The notes beneath the pieces are model-generated. The model was not told the DNA's origin and made no database searches. It was given only the letters and a program-made list of their open reading frames with translations. From positions 1-20,278 of the IMG/VR virus record IMGVR_UViG_3300025869_002029: a stretch of 20,278 bases of DNA; one strand, written 5' to 3'. Positions 14,618 through 20,278 of this stretch are shown piece by piece (the stretch's first letter is position 1; every line of letters starts with the position of its first letter). A program made the translations under genes and the position numbers. The DNA comes from a virus.

Positions 14618-15333
14618 TACACATCGGTGTCTGCAACTAGATAGTAAGTAGCATCATACTCATCAATCTTAAAATTGATACGAGCCAATCCACCTGAACT
14701 AACCTCTAATGTAGCACTTTCACATTCTTTGTTAGCAACCAATACATCTCTGAATAGATTTGCATTAAAAGAAACGTTCTCAATCTTATCATAAGACTCA
14801 GTTTCTACAGGTAAGGTAACACGATTAGTATTAATCTCAGCATAACCTATCACAACCTTTACTCCATCATCACCAGTAATAACTGTAAAGTTATCTGTAT
14901 CAGCAAGAGCACCTTTACCAGCAATAAATTTGCTCATAAAAGTTTTATCAACTTTAATCTTTACCTCAAAATCAGGTATAGATTTAAGATTAGGTGGTGA
15001 ACTTATAACCGATAGGTCTGAAAGCATGTAGTTGACATCAGACTTTGTATCTGATATCTTTAGAGATACGGCTTTATCTCCAGCTTTAGTTAGGTTCATC
15101 GATATATTCTCTGATAGAACAGAAAGTAGTTTAACAAGCTGCTCTGTGTTGTACACACCTAAATCAGCTTCATCAAATTTCCATCCTGTCATATGAAGTT
15201 CTCCAAGAAGGTTCTTATCACCTGTAATGAATCTAGTAGAAAGTTTATCACCCTTACTATTAATCACCACCGATGAGCAGTTCCCACCAAGATAGTATTT
15301 ATCGATAAAACGATTCAATGAATGTTTATTCAT
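14617..15333 (-). CDS. 45: DNA polymerase sliding clamp gp45
   Basis: This protein of 238 residues (T4 gp45 has 228) has the sequence character of the T4-type trimeric clamp. It begins with a helix (HSLNRFIDKYYLGG), followed by repeated strand-helix-strand units, and TEQLVKLLSVL and LFRDVLVANKE read as clamp helices lining DNA. The position directly after gp43 and before gp44 agrees. The clamp tethers gp43 and in T4 also activates late transcription. The start has aaggag upstream and follows a 59-base AT-rich gap with a palindrome, so it may have its own promoter. Confidence 0.9.
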   Translation of the reverse strand: MNKHSLNRFIDKYYLGGNCSSVVINSKGDKLSTRFITGDKNLLGELHMTGWKFDEADLGVYNTEQLVKLLSVLSENISMNLTKAGDKAVSLKISDTKSDVNYMLSDLSVISSPPNLKSIPDFEVKIKVDKTFMSKFIAGKGALADTDNFTVITGDDGVKVVIGYAEINTNRVTLPVETESYDKIENVSFNANLFRDVLVANKECESATLEVSSGGLARINFKIDEYDATYYLVADTDV

Positions 15334-15357
15334 TTTTTACTCCTTATTTGTTAATAT

Positions 15358-15375
15358 GATATATACATATATATC
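15358..15375. promoter_or_regulatory. 18-base perfect AT-rich palindrome upstream of the clamp gene
   Basis: The only gap between gp43 and gp45 holds gatatata-ca-tatatatc, a perfect inverted repeat with a two-base centre. On the minus strand it overlaps TTGATA, with TATTAA 15 bases after it, a possible but short-spaced promoter. It could be a regulator-binding operator or part of an AT-rich phage promoter. Confidence 0.45.
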
Positions 15376-15392
15376 AAAGTTATTTGTGAAAA

Positions 15393-17888
15393 TCAAAAAA
15401 ATCTTTCCATAGATGCTTTTTTGTTTACCGGCTCATTCCATTTTAGAGATTCATAGAACATCATTATCTTTTTCTCTAACATCTGAGCATACATCTTTTT
15501 GTAATCTATATTAGCCTTAATAAAATCTATTATTTGTGGTGGGTCTTCATAACCTTTGTAGCCACAGGATAATAATCCCAAATCATTCTGTTTAAGATAT
15601 ACCCATCTTATCTTTTCAGAGTTACTTATCTTCTCATATTTGTTACCGATTCCGAAATGTCTTAGTAAATCGTTATAGGTTAGAGCAGCTTTGATGTGAG
15701 CAGGCGCTCCTTTGGCAAACTTTGTAAACTTACCCTTCTTACCATCTGTATATTTCTTTAGATTATTTATGCCTGTTGGCATCGCTATCCTATCGAAGTC
15801 CAATAGTTTCATAGATTCTTTGAAGTTTATAATTCTCTCATCTATCTTATCCTTTGGTACAGTAGCTAGAATATCTTCCAACACACTCTTCAGTAACTCA
15901 CCCATAGCTTTTGGAAAGTTACTACGAACTAAGTCCAAACCTTTTACATGCAGTTTGTTTACCTTAACTCCATTATCGTTGATTATCTTCATACCATATC
16001 TTTTCTTTACAATAAACAAACCTGATTTAGCTATCAACTCCTGCTTTATCTCAAACCTATGTACATCTAAGTTTAGGAACTTCTTAGCAAAGTAATCATA
16101 AGACTTATTTAGAAACCCCTGCATCTCATCAGCTACATCTAATATCCTCTTACTCATCATAGTCTCGCTATCGAAATCCATAGTAGGAAATCTCTTCTTA
16201 ACTAATGGAAGAGCTGAATAGAATACTGAATCTGTATCGATGTAAATACAATAGTCCTTATCATCTCCTAACTCTTTGTTGTAGAAATGATTACCAATCT
16301 TCTTAGTAAACTTAATTAGTTCTTGACCTGTGAGTGTTGTAGCCTCAGCATTATCTAAGTCATAGAAACGAAATACTGGCAAACCTAACACACCATAGAG
16401 AGAGTTTAGAACCACCTTCTGAATTAACTGACGACTTTTGAAGTATGTATATTTTTCATTGTCACCAGCATCACCAAACTTCTTCATTAACTTTCTATAC
16501 TCCACACGAGTATCGAACCACTTTTCTAGTAGGGCTGGAATCAAACCTTTCTTATCGCTACGATACAGAACACCATTGGATGATACAGAAACTTTATTGT
16601 TCTCAAAGAAATCTTTTAGTTCTGTTTCTGTAAGCTTGCCCATCTCCTTATCATTTTGTACAAGAGTATATGTCTTCTTAGTACCTTTCATAAACTCTTC
16701 TACATCCCAACCTTTTAGTTTACCCATTTTTGTTTCGGGTGATACATTTAGAGACATAATAACAGATGGGTACATAGATGTGATATCTAAATCAAATACC
16801 CAATCGTGTTTACCTCTCTGTGGCGATTGAACATAAGCGCCTGTAAATTTGTCACCATCTTCTTTCATTACTCTAGGTGGTTTGTTTGGTGCAACTATAT
16901 CTAAGTTCTTTAGATAAACTAAGATAGCACCTTCCAAATAACGTGAGGAAAAATAAACATCCTCATAAGGAACATGACCTACGTGACATACACCTCTAGC
17001 CATATCGATAAAGTCTAACTTATCATGCAATCTCTTTACAAGTCTAACATCATGAATGTTATACTCTACAAACTTATCTATATTGTTTTCATATAAGTCG
17101 TTGAGCGTTCCACTATATTCAACTTTCTTTTCACTAAGTTCGTGTTCAGCTACAGCATCTAATCTGTAAGATGATAGCTGGGTATAAGTAAATAATTTAT
17201 ATAGAGCTAAGTAATCTAAACAACTAACACCAGCAAACATATATCTCTTACGATGTTTGTTCCACTTAACTTCTCTTATAGGAGATATTAGTTTAGCTAT
17301 ATCAGAGCCAACAATCTTACAAGCTCTATTGTATACGTAAGGCATATCGAATGAGTCTGAGTTCCAACCTGTAATTATGGTTGGTTTCCAATCTAAATAT
17401 AATAGAAAAAATCTTTGTAGTAAATCAAATTCTGTTTCAAATGATTCTATGATTACATTGTCTTTTGATTTTAAACTGAGTTTCTTCTTCTCATCTAAAA
17501 CCAAGCAATAATACTCGTCCTCTTCTGAGTTATGAACTGCGATAGCAGTTATCTTATCTTTAGAATCTTCGGGATATGGAAAACCATCTGTTACTTCAAC
17601 CTCTATATCGATTGTCATAATACGATGACCATTTGAGAGTTCTTCTGAATCCGTATAGTTGTCTACCAATACACGAGTTTCAGGTGGTACATCTGATTCC
17701 CATAGGTTTGGTGTTTCTGGATCGAATCTGTATACTTTCTTTAACTTATCTCCATACAAAGATATATGAGTACCAGCCCTATCTTTCATATAAGCATATT
17801 TCTTATATGGTAAAGTATAGTAGCCTGTTTCGTCATCCCAAATATGGACTGTTTGTGTTTTATTGTCGTAATATATGTTTTGATACAT
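15393..17888 (-). CDS. 43: Family B replicative DNA polymerase gp43
   Basis: The polymerase has 831 residues (T4 gp43 has 898). All proofreading motifs are visible: Exo I DIE (94-96), Exo II GWNSDSFDMPY (174-184) and Exo III YNIHD (276-280). So are the polymerase motifs: motif A DITSMYPS (368-375), motif B KVVLNSLYG (491-499) and motif C YIDTDS (549-554), with catalytic aspartates D368, D551 and D553. The C-terminus ends SMERFF, close in kind to the clamp-binding tail of T4-like polymerases. It is the first gene after a strong promoter. The ribosome site is weak (aggg about 14 bases before the ATG). No intein or split is present. Confidence 0.97.
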   Translation of the reverse strand: MYQNIYYDNKTQTVHIWDDETGYYTLPYKKYAYMKDRAGTHISLYGDKLKKVYRFDPETPNLWESDVPPETRVLVDNYTDSEELSNGHRIMTIDIEVEVTDGFPYPEDSKDKITAIAVHNSEEDEYYCLVLDEKKKLSLKSKDNVIIESFETEFDLLQRFFLLYLDWKPTIITGWNSDSFDMPYVYNRACKIVGSDIAKLISPIREVKWNKHRKRYMFAGVSCLDYLALYKLFTYTQLSSYRLDAVAEHELSEKKVEYSGTLNDLYENNIDKFVEYNIHDVRLVKRLHDKLDFIDMARGVCHVGHVPYEDVYFSSRYLEGAILVYLKNLDIVAPNKPPRVMKEDGDKFTGAYVQSPQRGKHDWVFDLDITSMYPSVIMSLNVSPETKMGKLKGWDVEEFMKGTKKTYTLVQNDKEMGKLTETELKDFFENNKVSVSSNGVLYRSDKKGLIPALLEKWFDTRVEYRKLMKKFGDAGDNEKYTYFKSRQLIQKVVLNSLYGVLGLPVFRFYDLDNAEATTLTGQELIKFTKKIGNHFYNKELGDDKDYCIYIDTDSVFYSALPLVKKRFPTMDFDSETMMSKRILDVADEMQGFLNKSYDYFAKKFLNLDVHRFEIKQELIAKSGLFIVKKRYGMKIINDNGVKVNKLHVKGLDLVRSNFPKAMGELLKSVLEDILATVPKDKIDERIINFKESMKLLDFDRIAMPTGINNLKKYTDGKKGKFTKFAKGAPAHIKAALTYNDLLRHFGIGNKYEKISNSEKIRWVYLKQNDLGLLSCGYKGYEDPPQIIDFIKANIDYKKMYAQMLEKKIMMFYESLKWNEPVNKKASMERFF

Positions 17889-17920
17889 TTAGATTATAAT
17901 ATCCCTATTTTCGATACGTT

Positions 17921-17950
17921 AATATACAACTAAAACCTTATACAAGTCAA
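17921..17950 (-). promoter_or_regulatory. Sigma70-like promoter for the replisome operon
   Basis: On the minus strand TTGACT (17950-17945) is followed after 18 bases by TATATT (17926-17921), about 32 bases before the polymerase ATG. The extended pattern TTGACTTGTATA-N12-TATATT is shared with the promoter at 11519-11548. It lies just downstream of the receptor gene's terminator, so it starts a fresh transcript. Confidence 0.72.
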
Positions 17951-17967
17951 GGTTTATTTTGATAAAA

Positions 17968-17987
17968 GGGGGAGATTGAACTCCCCC
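17968..17987 (-). terminator. Rho-independent terminator of the receptor gene
   Basis: A perfect 7-bp stem (gggggag/ctccccc) with a six-base loop lies 13 bases after the receptor stop codon. On the minus strand it is followed by TTTTAT and preceded by an A-run; read on the plus strand it is followed by a T-run, so it could act in both directions. Confidence 0.8.
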
Positions 17988-17999
17988 ATTTTTTACCAT

Positions 18000-20278
18000 T
18001 TAGAAATTGACTGATAGTCCTACGTTAAAGTGTCTTGGTGTTCCAAGAAATACTTCAGCGTTATGAGCAGCGTGAACTTTGTCACCGAACCCATTGTATT
18101 GGCTATTGTCAACAGCATCTTGAACATAAACATCGTCAAGAGCATTAAAGAGATGACCACTAAGTGTCATATCTAATCCACCAACTGTTGGTAGTTTGTA
18201 AGATAGGTGTAAGTCTAACTTGCCATAAGATGGAGTTTTCCATACTTGAGCTCTGTCAACATCACCACTAACCTCACGAGAATCTGGACTCCAATCAGAA
18301 TAATGATTGTCGTACCATTTGTAAAGACCTTGTATTCTAAGTCCTTCGATTGGTTTAACTGTAAGACCACCAACATAAGATGTCTGTGGCATATCTCCTA
18401 CCTTTAAACCATCAAGAGCGTATTCATACTCTGTAGTAGTCTGTCCTATGACTTGACCATCTTCATTGTACTCCATCTCTTGGTAGTCACCTTTCGCGTC
18501 TCCATCGAACTTCCAAACACCATTACTAATAGCTAAATTTAAGTCAACCATTTCGTGAAGAGCAATCTGTGATTCCACTTCCCAACCTTTATGACTTTGA
18601 TTTACGCCAGTTAGATAAATAATGTCTGTGTCACCTGAATCACCTTGACCTGTGTTTACAGATTTAGTGAGGTTTCTATCTTTCCATTGAGTATTATAAG
18701 AACTCAACTTAACAGAAACTTTATCACTATTGTATTCTCCACCGAACTCATTAGATATGAATTTCTCATTATCAGGATCCTGTGATACAGTTCCATCATA
18801 AGCAATTACATTGTCTAAGATTGGTGGTTTCTGAACGTACCCAATGTTAGCAAATGCTGACATTCTGTCGTCAAGATTATACCTACCACCACCTTTAATC
18901 TGAAAGGTTGTGATATTATCTGCTTCAACAAGTTCCTTCTCTACAGAGAAATGGTCTTTGTAAGTGTAACCGATAGTAGAGATTCCACCCATACCATATA
19001 AGTTAAACTTAGCTACATCGTACTTACCTTGTAAGAAAGCACCAAACCAATCGACAGTCGTAGAATTATGATAAGCAATCTCATCACCTAATCTAACAAC
19101 TTTTCCATCGGGAGCATTCTTATCAGCAAAGTCTACATAGTAGTCTCCACCAAGTAAGTCACGAACTTCTCTAGCGTGTTCAATACCAGCAGTTCTCCAA
19201 TCAATACCAACCTGTAGTTCAAGAGCGTCTGAAACAACATAATTTAACTTTGATATTAAACCATAAGTATCTTGTCGGTTAATTGAGTTACGAAGAATAC
19301 CAGTAGAACGATTTTCGGTATCAGAGAAAGCAGAATCTACATTAGCAGAGTTCTGTGCAATTTCTCCATCCCAATCCCAAGTCCAAGGTGAAGATGAATA
19401 CCATCTTTCTCCCTCAACTGCAGGTTGTCTACTGACACTACCATATGTTCCAGTACCACCACCTGAACCACCACTCCAATAAGCAACAGAACTTAAACTA
19501 AGTTCGTCATTTATATCAAGAAAGTGATTGATGTTAACAAGCGGTTTATGGAAATAGTTCTCTCTTTCATTTAAGAAATCAGAACTAAATCTATCCGTTG
19601 TCTTAGCACCATACATATACCAATACTGTTGTCCTTTATAGTCGGAACTAATTGGAGCAACGTTTTGGTTAAAGAACCTACCAGCTTCAGTTTCAAACTT
19701 GTTACCAGCAACATAAGCAGAATCATCATACCCATCAATACCACCAGCCAACTCTTGAGAGTAAGTAGCAATATTCTGTTTGTATAGATTCTGTCCATGC
19801 CTTTGTGGAGCACCGATAGCATATAACTCAAACCTTTGGTCATCACTTACAGCATATGAACTACCTAAGTAGTATGCCCAAGCATCAGTCCAAGTTCCAT
19901 CAATAAACCCATCACCAGTTTTACGAACTACCGCACCACTTATTGCTAGTTTATCATTGATAAGACCTGAGTTATAGGTTAGAGTGGATTTTTTAAAACC
20001 ACCTTCACCAACTTCTTGTTTGAGTTTACCACCCTTTTCCATAGCTGCAGGATCGGTAATAATATTCATAGTTCCACCTATAGAAGGCGTTGCTAGATTG
20101 ACGGCTGATAGTCCTCTTTGCATCTGAATTGAGGAAGTAGCATCACCTACCCCATCCCAATTAGACCAATAAACCCATCCGTTCTCCATATCATTTTGGG
20201 GAACACCATTAATCATAACAGCAACGTTTCTTTGGTTGAAACCACGAACATTGATACGAGCATCACCCGCACCACCAC
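18000..20278 (-). CDS. TonB-dependent outer-membrane receptor (5' end outside window)
   Basis: About 758 codons are visible, with no start: the frame is open to the edge upstream of the ATG at 20216. The visible N-terminal part is a TonB receptor plug domain, with ARINVRGFNQRNVAVMINGV, then DMENGWVYWSNWDG and the typical NLATPSIGGTMNII segment. The rest is a long beta-barrel region of alternating aromatic and polar strands ending HFNVGLSVNF, with the terminal phenylalanine expected for outer-membrane assembly. Such receptors import siderophores, vitamins or glycans using TonB energy. The VYWSNW plug style recalls Bacteroidota-type receptors. No stop or frameshift breaks it. It is isolated by a terminator. 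Ligand and host of origin are unknown. Confidence 0.9.
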   Translation of the reverse strand, partial: GGAGDARINVRGFNQRNVAVMINGVPQNDMENGWVYWSNWDGVGDATSSIQMQRGLSAVNLATPSIGGTMNIITDPAAMEKGGKLKQEVGEGGFKKSTLTYNSGLINDKLAISGAVVRKTGDGFIDGTWTDAWAYYLGSSYAVSDDQRFELYAIGAPQRHGQNLYKQNIATYSQELAGGIDGYDDSAYVAGNKFETEAGRFFNQNVAPISSDYKGQQYWYMYGAKTTDRFSSDFLNERENYFHKPLVNINHFLDINDELSLSSVAYWSGGSGGGTGTYGSVSRQPAVEGERWYSSSPWTWDWDGEIAQNSANVDSAFSDTENRSTGILRNSINRQDTYGLISKLNYVVSDALELQVGIDWRTAGIEHAREVRDLLGGDYYVDFADKNAPDGKVVRLGDEIAYHNSTTVDWFGAFLQGKYDVAKFNLYGMGGISTIGYTYKDHFSVEKELVEADNITTFQIKGGGRYNLDDRMSAFANIGYVQKPPILDNVIAYDGTVSQDPDNEKFISNEFGGEYNSDKVSVKLSSYNTQWKDRNLTKSVNTGQGDSGDTDIIYLTGVNQSHKGWEVESQIALHEMVDLNLAISNGVWKFDGDAKGDYQEMEYNEDGQVIGQTTTEYEYALDGLKVGDMPQTSYVGGLTVKPIEGLRIQGLYKWYDNHYSDWSPDSREVSGDVDRAQVWKTPSYGKLDLHLSYKLPTVGGLDMTLSGHLFNALDDVYVQDAVDNSQYNGFGDKVHAAHNAEVFLGTPRHFNVGLSVNF

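Noticed and set aside
15712-16095. Plus-strand ORFs of 60-130 codons across the window, such as this one opposite the polymerase
   Set aside because: They lie antisense to well-supported genes, have low-complexity Phe/Ser/Leu-rich products and no family resemblance.
17893-17898. TATAAT on the minus strand just before the polymerase ATG
   Set aside because: Only four bases separate it from the ATG, which would give an essentially leaderless message; the TTGACT/TATATT pair upstream is better placed.
19571-19846. Minus-strand 91-codon ORF inside the receptor gene
   Set aside because: It is an out-of-frame shadow of the receptor coding sequence with a methionine/leucine-rich, unlikely product.
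20216-20216. ATG at 20216 as the start of the receptor gene
   Set aside because: The frame continues upstream to the window edge and encodes typical plug residues (ARINVRGF), so this is an internal methionine.

Overview
This window looks like part of the genome of a T4-like tailed phage (myovirus type), probably marine and with a low-GC genome. The evidence is a block of recognisable T4-type replisome genes: family B DNA polymerase gp43, sliding clamp gp45, clamp loader ATPase gp44 and clamp loader small subunit gp62. The genes are tightly packed, all on the minus strand, and joined by ATGA, TTGA or TAATG stop/start overlaps. I see no tRNA, rRNA, CRISPR array, integrase or insertion sequence, and no stretch over 300 bases lacks a gene.

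Layout in the direction of transcription (high to low coordinates). (1) 20278-18000: the 3' part of a gene for a TonB-dependent outer-membrane receptor, open at the window edge and closed by a hairpin terminator. Such a gene is unexpected in a T4-like phage. (2) 17950-11532: a sigma70-like promoter, then gp43, gp45, a Mom-like protein, gp44, a small zinc-ribbon protein, a 50-residue protein, gp62 and a second, divergent Mom-like protein. (3) 11548-9391: a second copy of the same promoter pattern, then an Nmad1/DUF1599-like protein, a PD-(D/E)XK nuclease with iron-sulfur type cysteines, an unknown protein and a SLOG-superfamily (DUF2493-like) protein. (4) 9390-1: an AT-rich leader, two small conserved-looking proteins, then a long operon with seven apparent glycosyltransferases (two GT-B of the GT4 type, one GT9-like, one GT2, one DUF616-like and two other GT-A), a cytidylyltransferase, and a HAD phosphatase fused to a sugar nucleotidyltransferase that runs off the left edge. 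A 44-residue basic ORF and two unknown proteins sit among the glycosyltransferases.

How the parts may work together. Regions 2 and 3 make the replication machinery and appear to make a DNA-modification module. Mom of phage Mu modifies adenine in DNA, and here two Mom-like proteins flank the clamp-loader genes, with an Nmad1-like gene next to the second. Region 4 provides activated sugars and several sugar transferases. They could decorate phage DNA, virion proteins or the host surface, and sequence alone does not say which. The receptor in region 1 could alter nutrient uptake or block other phages. The main points to follow up are the paired Mom-like genes inside the replisome operon, the phage-borne TonB-dependent receptor, and the size of the glycosyltransferase operon.
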